From Lucifuga dentata (Eukaryota; Chordata; Actinopteri; Ophidiiformes; Bythitidae): DNA of 64,000 nucleotides. The first letter of the stretch is position 1. Each line of letters opens with the position of its first letter. This document shows, piece by piece, positions 22,304-45,319 of this stretch. The position numbers were made by a program, and so were the translations under genes. The DNA lies in assembly GCA_014773175.1 (NCBI GenBank), contig VXCM01000493.1, positions 1 to 64,000 of the forward strand, written 5' to 3'. Below the pieces are notes generated by a model. The model searched no databases and was not told the origin of the DNA. It saw only the letters and a list, made by a program, of their open reading frames with translations.

Positions 22304-23068
22304 ATGGGTGAACCACAGCAGGTTAGTGCCTTGCCCCCACCACCAGTGCAGTACATCAAGGAGTACACAGATGAGAATATCCGAAAGGGTCTGGCCCCCA
22401 AACCACCTCCACCCATCAGAGACAGCTACATGATGTTTGGCAACCAGTTCCAGTGTGATGATCTCATCATCCGCCCTCTAGAGAGCCAAGGCATCGAGAG
22501 GCTTCATCCCATTCAGTTTGACCACAAACGGGAGCTTAAAAAGCTCAACATGTCCATCCTTGTAAACTTTCTGGACCTGCTGGACATCCTGATCAAGAGC
22601 CCTGGCAGTTTAAAGCGAGAAGAGAAGCTGGAAGATTTAAAACTCCTGTTTGTTCACATGCATCACCTGATTAATGAATACAGGCCACACCAAGCCAGGG
22701 AAACATTGAGGGTGATGATGGAGGTGCAGAAGAGACAGAGGTTAGAGACAGCTGAGAGGTTTCAGAAACATCTGGAGAGGGTGGTGGAGATGATCCAAGG
22801 CTGCCTTGCATCCCTCCCTGATGACTTACCACAGATGGAGGGCTCTGATGGTGCTGGAGATGCGCCAAGGACTGGGTCTGTAGCAAGTAGTGTCGGCTGC
22901 TCCTCTGGACAGGCCCCCAGACTGAAAACTGAACCAATGGACATAGAGGAGGTAGGGGCCAGCTGTATGGCAGTAGGTCAGCAGGACAAGAGCATGCCTG
23001 TTCCAAAGAAGGCAAAAATATGGGACAAAGATGCTTCCATGTGTAGTATTATCGATGAACTTACTTAA
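22304..23068 (+). CDS. med7: Mediator complex subunit 7 (254 aa, single coding exon)
   Basis: Subunit of the middle module of Mediator, which bridges DNA-bound activators to RNA polymerase II in the nucleus; MED7 forms a heterodimer with MED21. The start [14 protein letters not shown] follows an acceptor (TTTCAG at 22289-22294) by nine bases, so the in-frame extension upstream is intron. The N-terminal half is nearly identical to mammalian MED7: [40 protein letters not shown] and [10 protein letters not shown], then the helical part with [14 protein letters not shown] and [16 protein letters not shown]. Human MED7 is 233 aa; the difference is in the Ser/Gly-rich stretch at about 185-212. The KTEPMD motif is kept after it. 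Divergent from itk and upstream of the LONRF gene in the same orientation. Confidence 0.99.
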   Translation: MGEPQQVSALPPPPVQYIKEYTDENIRKGLAPKPPPPIRDSYMMFGNQFQCDDLIIRPLESQGIERLHPIQFDHKRELKKLNMSILVNFLDLLDILIKSPGSLKREEKLEDLKLLFVHMHHLINEYRPHQARETLRVMMEVQKRQRLETAERFQKHLERVVEMIQGCLASLPDDLPQMEGSDGAGDAPRTGSVASSVGCSSGQAPRLKTEPMDIEEVGASCMAVGQQDKSMPVPKKAKIWDKDASMCSIIDELT

Positions 23069-23261
23069 GCTTTCTGTTTAATCACTGTGGTACTACAACT
23101 GAGTTTTGTTTTTTTTCTAATGTTTAATCTACTTATAACTTTGAGCAACGTTCCTGTGTTTTTGTTTTTTTTTTTGNGCCTGAAATCCTATCCAAACAGA
23201 TATTTGAAGAATTTAGATATTATAGAATTCAGGTGAGCGCTGCTGACTGTCACTTCTTGGT

Positions 23262-23276
23262 AATAAATTCAATAAA
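23262..23276 (+). promoter_or_regulatory. med7: med7 polyadenylation signals
   Basis: Two AATAAA hexamers (23262-23267 and 23271-23276) about 200 bases after the stop codon. Confidence 0.7.
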
Positions 23277-23739
23277 ATAAATTTGTAATTGAATTAGACG
23301 TCCCACTGAACTGAAATGCTATTACAATGATGCATTTATTTATTTATTTTTATCACAGACTGTTTTGTGTTTGAATTCACAGTATGCTGTTATTCCATTA
23401 TACTGCATTGTTAGACTGTGTCTAATCTAGGGAGTGAGATATGACGTAATAGAAAGGTCAGTATATATAGCCTAGTTATACGAGTTAAATAGTGTTGAGT
23501 CTCTGTCTTCAATCTCTTTCATCCTACGTTTCATAAACACACATATATAACCAGTGTCGTCTTACTTCTTTCTGTCACCCTGTATATTACAGCTGGTTAT
23601 TCATACATAAAACCCTTACATCGGCACGCTTTTTCAGGTTAATGCACATGTTTTCTGATGCAAACTAGATCCCACACACATTCCCTGGAAAGGAATCCAA
23701 TTTCCTATAGTGTTGCTACACAGAAAACCTGAAGTGTAA

Positions 23740-23868
23740 TTTAGAATATTTAATTTTGAAAAGTTAGGTGATTTGGCAAAATAACTTTTTAGGAAAACTA
23801 AAATATTGGTTTATGTTGGTGGGTATTTTTTATTGAGCTTAAACATGCAAAATCACCAGTATTGTCCT
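23740..23868. mobile_element. TTAA-MITE family, 3' part
   Basis: Ends in AAACATGCAAAATCACCAGT then ATTGTCCT, followed by TTAA (23869-23872). The interior (TTTTGAAAAGTTAGGTGATT) matches the right half of other copies. The left half is missing; the left border is approximate. Confidence 0.6.
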
Positions 23869-23879
23869 TTAAAATATGC

Positions 23880-24960
23880 CAGAACCTGTGACTCTACAGG
23901 TTCACTTCAATTCGTGTACCTAAAGTCTGCAGCATTACATCTTTCATTGTGTAAAGGGTGAGTTTTTCACTTATTTTTCAAACAAAATAAAATACAGGGA
24001 TCACAATGTTATAGTGATAAATTTAACAAGAATTGTAAGTAAAATCTATTTGCTTTTAGGAAGATTTCTACAGGCATACTTGTTTCTATACATTGTATAA
24101 GTATACTGTCTTTCAAAACTAAAGTGCCTGGCTGAAAAAGGAAAAACCAGCTAAGTGTCTTTGGCATTCTGCCACCATGAGCCAGCAGACTTTAATGACC
24201 CTTGGCAATGATTGTAAGTCTCTGGAACTGTCGGAGTCGAAAACAGTTCTTCTAAAAGATAATTCCTCATTTGGTGATTTGATGATGATGGTGGAGAGTG
24301 CCATCTATCAAGTCAAATCCCAAATCTCCCCTAAATGTTCTACAGGATTGGGTGACTGTGAAGGCAACAGCATATGTTTTGCATCGTTTTCAAACCCTGA
24401 GTGACCCTTTGCTCTGTGGATGACGGCATTTTCATCCTATGTTTGACATTTGCAGCACCTTTCCCTCTAAGCGGACCCAAACTAGCCAACAAAATGCTCT
24501 CCTCCCACCTCATAACTGGCACAACACCCCATTGCATAAGTTCAATGTCTCCCACTTTTATGTAATGTGAATCTAAAAAGTCCCCCAGGCTACTGCATTG
24601 GTACAGACTGGCCCACCATGCCAAAACCTGTTTCATTAGTTCTTATCACTTTTAAATTTAGAAATGTATGTACAAGAAAATTTAATTTTAAACTACATTT
24701 CATTCAAACTAAAGATAAGCATAACTAGGATTATGTCATGATGCTGCCCCCNCCCCCCCCCCCCCCAGCGCAGTTTATCCTCTCAGCCTGAGATCCCGTG
24801 TACTGTACAGTTTCCATTTTAGACGCTCCACTTGCATTAGCGCGATATTAATAACTTCTCTACCTTCGTGGGTTTTAATTAGTTCGATTATAAAATCTGA
24901 ACTTTATGTCAGAAATTATGTTATGAAACTCGGGATCTTTGCGTTTCACAACAGGGTGAT
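23880..24960. other. Intergenic DNA between med7 and the LONRF gene
   Basis: Open frames on both strands at 24119-24640 have no recognisable domain. The segment reads like an old repeat, but I cannot name a family. A C run with an N sits at 24747-24767. Confidence 0.5.
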
Positions 24961-24975
24961 AGAGCATCCTCTCCA

Positions 24976-25004
24976 CCAATCGAATCAGCGTTTCGCGTCA
25001 CGTG
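24976..25004 (+). promoter_or_regulatory. CCAAT box and CACGTG E-box upstream of the LONRF gene
   Basis: CCAAT at 24976-24980 and TCACGTG at 24998-25004 lie about 500 bp before the start codon, in a locally CG-rich stretch. TCACGTG is a core site for USF, MYC/MAX or MiT/TFE factors. The transcription start is not visible; placing the promoter here is inference. Confidence 0.4.
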
Positions 25005-25505
25005 GTCTTTATTTATGTAACGTAATGGGGCTACACGGTAACCTAGCTTTCTGGTTCTGGATACACCGATGCGGGGGTTATGCGCGGACACGGATTACTT
25101 ACAATAAAGATCAGTTTTTGTTTTTATTTTTAAAATATTCTAGCCCGGTTTTTGTGGTGTTGATGGAGTTGGGAGCGGCAAAGAAAGCAGCGGGCGAACA
25201 GGAAACAGAGTTTTTATTTAATCGGCTAAAAAACGAAAGATATTGTGTGACCAAAAGCAAAGACTAAGTTAGAAGACACGATGGATAATATCAAGTGGGT
25301 AAATTTGATACGCAATGTAAAAGTGTGTCTCAGAAAAAAGCAGACTGTAGCCTAATTTAATCGATTATCGAGCAGACTGAAGAGGGACAGTATATCCAGC
25401 TGTGGTGCGTTATTTAAATCGTACGTGCAGTGCCACTACACAGTAAAACATTTCCGTGAAGTAATAATCTTTAAATATTTGCTCCGGTATCATAACCAAG
25501 CGAGC

Positions 25506-36457
<10,952 letters not shown>

Positions 36458-36650
36458 AACACACACTATGGTGGGATTTTGGCCACAAATATCTACTTGA
36501 GAGGCACAATATTATTGAACACACAGACAAATTGACTGCAATCAGTGGATGCAGCATTACCGTCACACCAGAGAGTTTGGATTGAGTTTTGGAGGGACTG
36601 TTTTTGTGTCGCAGCTCAAATCATGTAGTCCAACTGCAGAAAGTCTGTCC

Positions 36651-36656
36651 ATTAAA
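36651..36656 (+). promoter_or_regulatory. Candidate polyadenylation signal of the LONRF gene
   Basis: ATTAAA about 195 bases after the stop codon, the first plausible hexamer downstream. Confidence 0.4.
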
Positions 36657-36899
36657 AAAAACACAGTGCAGTTGTACGGAACTGAATTCAAACGGAGGAT
36701 TTGTGTTGTTGAGTTTGCATAGTTTTATTGTCCCAGAATTTTTTTTCTGATGAATACACATTTACATTTGGCTGTAACACTTAGAACTGCAGGTGCAGAC
36801 CAAAGACGTTAGTAATTGAGGCTGGAAAAAGAGGTCATTTTTAGTGTGGATTAAAAAAAAAAAAAAAAAANAAAAAAAAAAAAAAAAAAGTCAATTCAT

Positions 36900-39800
36900 T
36901 TTCTGAGACACTAGGTGTCACTGTTTACTCTCTTATTATGAAGAACGTCAACATGAAGATGACCTAGCATGTCTGGCTATGTTGGTTTCCTTTGCTTTCA
37001 GGCGTTGCCTATCAAAATTGAATTTTATCTCTCCGTGAACAACTTTGGAGTGAGCCTGCAGATGAAAGCAGTCAGGTTTGCAGAGAGTTTCTCAGGACTA
37101 TGCACATTAGAGGATGATGGATCATATTTGTTGTGCTGCAGGTAAGAATTTTGGATATTTTGAGTGATGTCCAACACTGAATTGCACTACTTACAATGCA
37201 GCCTGGATCATGATTCATTTTACACTTAAATAGTCCTATTTAGAATCAATACTTATTGTTATCGCAATAATAATTCCTATCAAATAGCATCCACTATAGG
37301 CAAATTGTTTCGATGAATGAAATCTGCAGATCTGCGGAAAGCTTTACTGTGAAATTATGGCGACGCTGAGATGGAGTCCATCACAGGGAATCTGCATTGT
37401 TTAACAGTGTGAACTTGTATGATTATGTATGTAATACACACATCTTGTATGTCTCCTAGCTGTGAATAAGACAGTCGCTTATCTATCTTCACTTGCTGAT
37501 TGTTTTTTCCTTTAAGCTTTGGTGTCGTCACTAATTACAGCTACGTCCACTCCTTCCAGGTGCACAGATTAGAAATGAATCAGTCCACTGACAGGGACAA
37601 ATGTGAAATACTTCAGATCTGCCCACTAAGCCTCTCCTTCACTCCTGGATGTTTTGGGGATTATAGTGGTCTTGATTGGGCAGAGTCGTCCCNCCGTGGT
37701 GCCTCTATCTAGGCCACAAACTACCTCTGGCCCTTGCTGTCCCTGTCTGCCTGGCCCCTCTACCATTAGTCGTGGTGCCTTTGAGTGCCGGGGCCAACTC
37801 AGGAGGAGACCTGCAAGTCTGAGACTTTATATACAACATTAAGGATGGATTTTGCTGTTCTGTCATTCTGATCTCTATTATTTTGCCAGTGGTTCTTATT
37901 AGAATAGTGCTACATTCCATGGAATGTTGAGGTTGCAATATTATCCAAAGGCATCTGCGAGATTTGGGTGAAACAAAACAGCAGATGATTTTTACTTTGA
38001 TAAGTGTGCCATACATATGTCTGTCACATCTTTTATATGAAATGTTAGCTAAATCGTTGATAATGTTTTTGTTTGTCCACATCACACAAAGACTGATAAC
38101 ACACCAGCTGATTTTAATGAGCAGCAAACCCTCAATCAGAAAGTAGGAGCTAATCAATGAATTCAGCTGGAGAAGGTTTTGGTTCCATGATTTGACAGTC
38201 ATCATGGACACTGAAGCCTCAGATCTTCTTTATGGTGGATGGTGAAGAATTACCAGCTTTTCATGGCCCATGTTTCACTTGTAACAGCCAGAATAAGTCC
38301 AGCAAACATTAATTCATACAGTTTGTACATTGCTGTTCTCTGTTAGGGTCGTTACAGCATAGATTGTGTCTAAACATGAGGGGTCATTATGGGACAAAAA
38401 AAAAAAAGTCCCACTGAAGGTTGAAACAATGGATAGATGGACAAACTGATACATGCTTCGACACCATTAACAGGCTGACCTTTGACCTGGGAAGATAGGC
38501 AAAACACTTTTTCCTATCTCTAAAGATGATCTAGTTAATTTGCTGAACTATTTTAAGCCTTCGATTAGGATATTTAGGAATTTGATTAGAATGAAAAGGC
38601 TAACATGGGTCAATTATCACAACATGTCTCCAAAACTAGCAGAACATTGTTTTCATTGAGTAAATGAATATCGTCTATTTTTCAAATATGTGTCATACAA
38701 TTCAGTTTTCAAAAACAAAGAAATATCCAAAAAAAGGAATGCTGTTTTTCACAAAAGTGACAATATCATCATTGCGGTGATGTTTCAGCCCTTCTGCCAC
38801 CTCTTAGCAGAAACCTGTATTTTTGTACAGTGTAATCTTTTTTTGTGTGCTATTTTTTAATGCTCGGCGCTGATTTCTGACTCATTATTTCACTCTTATA
38901 AGTCACGCACATGTCTGTCATTCTGTTTACTCAGAGAATGTGATCTTTACATTGAGTAAAATGTTTGTTGTTGATCAGCACCAGTCTGTCTCACATTTGC
39001 GTTCCGAAAACAGAACTTAAACTAAACCATCATATACTGATACAGAGATTAAGAGTTCTCTTAATGCTACATTAAAACCCAAAATGCAATATTTGTATAT
39101 GCTGGATCCAGTGTGTGAAACTGTTTGCATAGAGACAAATGAATCTTTAAATAGGTGTAAATGTTGAGCTGCCAGCGCACTGCAGTTCAGATGCATAAAT
39201 TAGACAGCAGCTCCTCACTTGCTCCATTACAGCTGCTAGATGGCCATTAGCTGCAGCTCTAGTATAACTGGCCATCAGAAAATGTCTTCCAATACAGTCC
39301 AAACAAGTCCACACTGTATCAGAAAATGGAGTGTAATAAGTGACCCGTTCTTGGCAGCAATTTCCTGTGAAAACTAAGCCAAGTCTAACACTTTGCAGTG
39401 GGGAAGGCTGAGAAAAGCACCATGGTGAAGCGTTCCTGTTATGTGCATCCTGCAGGATGACTTGGCTGATGTGATCTGACGGTTGGTGAGCTGCGTGAAG
39501 ATGAAGACTGAAATGCATGAGCGTTGGAGACATGCAGTACTATTCTGTGCAATGCTTCAATCTCAAAAAAACAAACAAAAAAACAAAAAAACACCACTTT
39601 CACTCTCCTTTGCTGCAGCAGCAATATCAGACCTGACAAGGTCCACAGACTGAAACACTGATGCTGGCCAAACATTCTAACGTTGCTTTGCGGGTGTGTT
39701 AAACTAGGTGTGTAGGCAGTCAAATTAAAATATGTTAAAAATTGATGTTAACATGTTACAGACAAAAAGGACCAATCAAATTGAAGCTTTGAGGGCAGTT

Positions 39801-40990
39801 CAGGAGCTATACGTCTTACTGTGCATTTCTATAGGTATGAACTTTGATCATGTTTAACACATTCTCTTTACTATATTAATATAAAAATGAAGAGAGAGAG
39901 AGAGAAAAAAGAACAATATACCCCTTTAAATTACCTTCCTTTGATGTGCATTATCTGACTTATCTGACCAAATGTTAGGCCATTAAAGAGACATTACAGT
40001 TCAGATGGCAGTCATAGGATCTACAGTCACTTCAAATCATGTCAAAAATTGATACAGATGAGGGTTGAAGGGGTTGAAACATGCTCAGATGCTGACAGCA
40101 AAACACTTCAGCACTTTCAAAAAGTTGTAATTACTGAGAGAATTGGGAAGTGCTGCAGCTGCAGCGGAATGAAAGAAGTTTAAGACTTCTGGTTAGAAAT
40201 TAAATTTAGATTGGGCAGAATGGGTATTTCTACTAAGCCAATAGAATTGTATTTTCAGATTAGCTGCCTTAACTTTGATTGTGTAGTCTGTCAGACAATA
40301 TTAGCAGATCTTAACGTGCATTTGTTAAGATTTAGCTAAATGTCCAGGAGGAGGCCCTCTTTGTCCAATCACAGCTGCTCATTACAGCAAAGTAAACACG
40401 ACAGATATTTCGTGTTTGAGAATTCAACTCCATGCTGTGAGTGAACCTTCCAGCAGGGGCCACTCTGTAGCTGTGGAAGAACAGGAGACAGCCCTATGAT
40501 CCAACATCAGAGATGGATTCATAGACTTTTTCCATTTTAGACAGCCTCCTAGTGCTCACTGGAGTGTCAAAACAGGGCCAAATGTGAGATTTAGAGAGGT
40601 CCAATCACATGAAAGAGGCTGGAAGGAAGTCGTTATTTCCCATACAGCTCCAAAGACCACAGATTAGTGTTGAGTGAACATGCAAACGGCCGTGTGAGTG
40701 TAGGTGTGCGTGAGCTGCACTCCACTCCACCGTGAACACAGAGGAAAACAGCATAGCAGAAGTGTGTTTCCTGCCAACGTCTTCTGCATAGGAAGCAGGC
40801 AGAGAAAAGAGGTCTCACTGGCTTCAGCTGGCTTCTGTAATGCAGCTCAGAGTCTCCATCAAAGCCCATTACATTTGAAGAATGCCACAGCTTTTCTCTG
40901 CTAAATTGATCCATTGGCTTCCGCTGACTCCCTGCTTGTGTATGACTGAGTAAGGATGACAGGCGTTTTGTAGGAGTTATGGCAAAGGGG
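36900..40990. other. Intergenic DNA, no gene recognised
   Basis: Short open frames on both strands show no domain, codon bias or splice-consistent extension that I can recognise. An N at 37693 interrupts a mixed sequence without duplicate flanks. Confidence 0.6.
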
Positions 40991-40997
40991 GGAGCTG

Positions 40998-41242
40998 GCT
41001 GTGTGTGTGTGTGTGTGTTCTTGTATTTCTACAGTTAAGAGGGCCAGATATCCTCACAGAAGAAATCTCTCTGTATTGAGGACATTTGGGCTAATTTAGG
41101 GTTAGAATTTGGGTTTATGATCAAATTTGGATTTAAATTTAGGTATGTTAAAGGCCAAGAATTAAGATAATGGCTTCAGTTAAAGTCCTAAAAAGCATAA
41201 TAAGAAAACATCGTATATGTGTATGTGTGTGTGTGTGTGTGA
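40998..41242. repeat. Repeat unit bracketed by GT microsatellites
   Basis: A GT run (about 41000-41018), then TTCTTGTATTTCTACAG and a GGCCAGATATCCTCACA-type segment, ending at another GT run (about 41223-41241). This resembles a widespread teleost repeat with microsatellite ends and a GGGGACA-like core. Family not named with certainty. Confidence 0.45.
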
Positions 41243-41249
41243 ATCTTTA

Positions 41250-42800
41250 ATAATTATCCTCCATAATTATGGAACAGCTCACTGGGGTCTCCAGGCAAAT
41301 AGAAAGTGAACTAAAATAGAATAGCCTCCTCTGTGTAATACTGAACAACAGCGAGGGAGCCATGGAGCATCAGAGGATGAATGCAACTCTGTTGTCATAG
41401 GAACAAAACTCAGACTGGCAAAGCTCAGCGTCCAGAGTCGGATTACAAATTAGGAAATGGAGAAACTTTGTCTTTGAAGTCTAAAGCATTTTATTTACCT
41501 TCCACGGCATAAAAGACAATATGCGGTGAGTTCATCCGTGCTGATATAAGTGTGCAGAATTGCAGCAGAGAGAAGGGAAAAGGAAGATAGCAGAAAAAAG
41601 CTCAAGTTGCCAAATCAGTGCATTTTTTTTCCTGCAGCACTCAATACCCTCTTCTTTAGAGGATTAGAGCTTTTTTCTCAAGGTATGTGCAAGAGTGTGT
41701 CAGTATGCATGCGTGTGTGTGTGTGTGTGTGTTTTCTGTGGGTTTGAGGCTGATAAACCTTGCTTCTTGCTGTCTTTGCGTAATCCCCTTGAGTGTCAAC
41801 ACGATGATAAACCCTTGAGTACGATCCTGTGTGACGGAGCGTCTTAGAGCTGAGGTAAACACTTTGGCCACCTGCATCTGTTAGAACTGAGACATTTCGC
41901 AAATACTGATAGAAAGAGAGAAACAGAGTGATCAAAACAAGACAAACAGACCTGAGGCCAGAAAAGAGAATGGCATGCTTTTCTCATCCCCTAAAGGAAA
42001 ACTATTGATTTGTGATGTGAACAAAAGAGCTTTACCATCCATGTTACATGATTGACAGCTTAAGATGTCAAAAAAGATGGATGAGTTGCATTAGAAAGAA
42101 AGCAAATGTCCGTGGCAACAGCTGGTGCAGACTGAGAATGTCAGCAAATTAAAAAAAAGAAAACATATCAGTGTCCCTTGTAGATCCTGATCCCTTGTAG
42201 AAAAAAAATAATAAATCAATGAAGCAGATCAGGATCACTTGCTGAGAGATGGAGGACAGGAGAAACAGGAAGTGGGGGGAGACGCTGCAGGAGACATGGT
42301 GTCATGCAACTGGCTCAGTGATTCGTGAAGAGACCACCTGCTGTGACAAGCACCTGGATGTGGTTTTGGCACAAAAAGTGGCCTGTGCATGCATGTTGCT
42401 TCTGTGTTTGTTCATTAAGGTAGAGAGAGAGAGAGGAACTTAATAATTCAGGCCACTTCCAGAGCCAAATTTGAGCAGCATTTTGAGTGTGTATCCGTAT
42501 TTGCATGTTTAATTCTCCATCTGGAAGCTGTGCTGTGTGAGTCACTCCAGCAATATACTCCAAGAGAAATCAGTTTTAACATGTTCACACAGGGAAAGTG
42601 GCGACCAAAATGAAGCAGAGCGTCTTTGGCTTTGGGTCACAGACATTTTTGCACAGCCGTGTTCACTACTCCAATAATTTGTCAACATCCAATTAGTCGA
42701 AAGTGTCTTGTGACTATTTTAACTCTGCCTGTTTTTTTTCTCTAAATGAAACTTGCATGCTTCTGAGATTGTTGACAGTGCTGCAAGAGGTAGTCGTATC
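41250..42800. other. Intergenic DNA, no gene recognised
   Basis: Unique-looking sequence with a GT run at 41713-41731. Nothing coding can be supported. Confidence 0.55.
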
Positions 42801-42809
42801 TTTTATTAA

Positions 42810-43191
42810 AGAGCATACCACTGATTCTGCATGTTTAAGCCCAATACATACTGCCTGCATACATATTGCATTACGATGGAGCCCTAAGGGGACATGGGAG
42901 GAGTAAAAATTAAGACAAAGTAACTTTACTTAACCGGTTCAACACGGAGCTGCATGGAAGACAATATATGTGTCTCCACCAGGGAATATAGTCTCAGGAG
43001 AAAACAGCTTTTACTAAGAATTAAAAACGATGTGCATTACCTGAACATTAGATTTTGAAAGATTACGGGATTTGGCAAAAAAACAGGAAAAGTAAAATAT
43101 GGTTTTATGTTTTCGAAAATGGTTGTCAGTAATATGTATATGCAAGTCGTATTTATTAGGCTTAATAATGCAAAATCACTGGCATGGTCCT
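42810..43191. mobile_element. TTAA-MITE family, full copy
   Basis: 382 bp with TTAA on both sides (42806-42809 and 43192-43195). The left end is AGAGCATACCACTGATTC. The right end reversed is AGGACCATGCCAGTGATTTT. It is the most diverged left end among the complete copies. Confidence 0.75.
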
Positions 43192-43746
43192 TTAAAGGAA
43201 AAGAGGTGGCTAACTCAGGGAAGATATAACTTTAGCATAACAACCTTGTGAATAATGAAAGACAGCGTGAGGTGATCATACCTACAAAATGTCTGGGCAC
43301 ATAAAGAAAACAGAGTGAATGATGCTTGTGATGATGAAAGATGGCAAAAGTAGTTGGCAAAGATGAAGATGATTGAAGGAGGAAAAACTCGATAAGAGGC
43401 CAGAGTGATTCAGAGGCCACTTCCTCCTGACAGGTATGTACATTTCCGTAAATTCAGTCATATCAGACCATTTCGTCTCATCACCGTGTGGTTGTAATTT
43501 TTTTTCAGCAGCAATAAGTCACGGTGTTCTCAAAGGAGAGTGTGTGTGTGTGTGTGTCTCTCCCCGGGCGAGTTTGGGATTTAAGTTTGTGGAAGTAAAG
43601 GTGTGTCTAGAAGATAAGAGCACGTCTGAATGGAACGAGTGGAATCCATAGCTGTGGATGAGATCATATTTAAGCCTTACAGTAAGGCCAATACAAAGGA
43701 ACAATACACAGCAGCAATGAGAAGTGAAAACTCAGATGAGACCTGA

Positions 43747-43802
<56 letters not shown>

Positions 43803-43804
43803 AA
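43747..43804. repeat. (GAAA)n microsatellite
   Basis: About 14 GAAA units; a polypurine tract. Confidence 0.95.
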
Positions 43805-43893
43805 ATTGCAAGTTGATGATACAGGCTTATTATCATAACTGGCAAAGCAAAAAAAAAAAAAACATATTTGAGCCTCAATGCAAAAGTGAGATA

Positions 43894-44244
43894 CGAGGAT
43901 TGACTGATAAGTTCTGAGCCTAACATAAAACAATCTCTAGCAGAGATGATAATCTTCTTCCAGCTCAACATACTTCTGCCAATGATGCTGGACTGATTTT
44001 TATCCCAATTTCATTGAATTTTTCTTCTTGGCTGTCCCAAATCCTCCACAGGATTGAGATTATGTCATCACCTGAAGCTAAAGCTAGCACCTTTTTCCTG
44101 TTCAGAAGAGGTAAAAGTCTGAGGATCCTGTGATCACTGAGGGTGCTGAACTATTTTGTTGAGATCGTTGTGCACCAAATCAATGCAGCTGATGTGCAGC
44201 ATCTATGCATCCGCAAAGGTTCATAACTTATCAATCAACCATCG
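43894..44244. mobile_element. Deleted mariner element with TA target duplication
   Basis: 351 bp between TA dinucleotides (43892-43893 and 44245-44246). Ends are imperfect inverted repeats: CGAGGATTGACTGATAAGTT on the left and, reversed, CGATGGTTGATTGATAAGTT on the right, the mariner type. On the minus strand the interior keeps pieces resembling the C-terminal part of a mariner transposase (the AEVC/LSWKKII region), out of frame. Too short to be autonomous. Confidence 0.8.
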
Positions 44245-44563
44245 TACAAGCTCATAACTCCTGCAGGCATATGTATTTTCTTTTTATCATAAAGTAAATG
44301 TTTCAATGACCAAGCCAGTTATTAAACTTGAACTATGGCATATGAAAATGCTACATGATGAAGCATCTCATCACTGAGCAACTTTTCTGATTGTCATGTT
44401 CCGTTGCCATGGATGCGAACGTTCAGCCTTGGTTACTGTAACACTGTTAATCTGCTCACTGGGCAACTTCTAATTAGATCACAGATTCAGACGTCCTGTG
44501 TTTAAGCATACAGCATGTGTATGTATATATGCATCTTTCTAACAGACTTAATCTTCCTCAAAA

Positions 44564-45304
44564 TAGGGCTGGGCAATAAATCGATTTAATCGATTAATTC
44601 GAGTTTACGTTTTGGCACAATGTGTAAATGGCTAAATCGTTAAATCGAGTTTTTTTTTGTTTTTTTTTAACTACTATCTATTTTTAATAGGGGAAATGCG
44701 GCAGTGGGTCGCTCTCCGTCAATCAAACCCGTTCCCGTTTCGTGTGCGTTAAACCTACAAGCCTTGTTATACTTTAACGTGTCCGTGAGGGTCCGCGGCT
44801 CTGCCTGCAGCGGATACGAACGCAGTCCCCAACCTTACCAATAAACGGTCCGTCACGTTCGTTGATGCCACGCCCACGAAGCTTTCAGCAGGTCAGATGT
44901 ACTAGCAAGATGCTAACAAACACTTGGACTGAAGATGAGCTCGTTTCTAAAACAGTAACATCTCTTCATCATTTGGAAGTTGTTCGGTTTTGCGCTTCAC
45001 GGCGCGGAGCTCCTATAAACGTTACAGAGCCGTTTGCTGCATGCTTCAAGGCGTGCAGCAAACGGCTCTGTAGGTGGAAAACTGTAACATGTCAGAGCAT
45101 CAAGAGGCAGCAGACAGGAAGCTGGACATCGCTGCTAAAACCTTTTATTTTGAAAGTTTTTGGTTAGAAAGCCTGACAATTTAGTATTTTAATAAAGAAA
45201 ATACTTATTTGAATTAGGTTTTATATATATATAGCTTAGAGGACCNAAAAAAAAAAAAAAAAACAAATCGAGATTTTATTTTTAGGCCATATTGCCCAGC
45301 CCTA
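44564..45304. mobile_element. Non-autonomous hAT element with perfect 8-bp target duplication
   Basis: 741 bp flanked by CCTCAAAA (44556-44563 and 45305-45312). The terminal inverted repeats begin TAGGGCTGGGCAATA on both sides, the usual fish hAT form. The interior has a CG-rich middle with a 21-bp hairpin (45024-45071), an A run and an N at 45246. No intact transposase; the frame at 44862-45167 has no recognisable domain. Confidence 0.9.
45024..45071. repeat. 21-bp hairpin inside the hAT element
   Basis: ACAGAGCCGTTTGCTGCATG plus one base, a 6-nt loop, then the reverse complement with one mismatch that would be a G-U pair in RNA. Confidence 0.85.
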
Positions 45305-45319
45305 CCTCAAAATCTGGTT

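Noticed and set aside
25425..25505. In-frame upstream extension of the LONRF protein
   Set aside because: It opens at GTG, not ATG, and has no family similarity. The ATG at 25506 has a good context and leads straight into the RING.
43670..43971. Minus-strand frames with repeated SFFLSFFL
   Set aside because: Translation of the (GAAA)n tract plus the dead mariner end.
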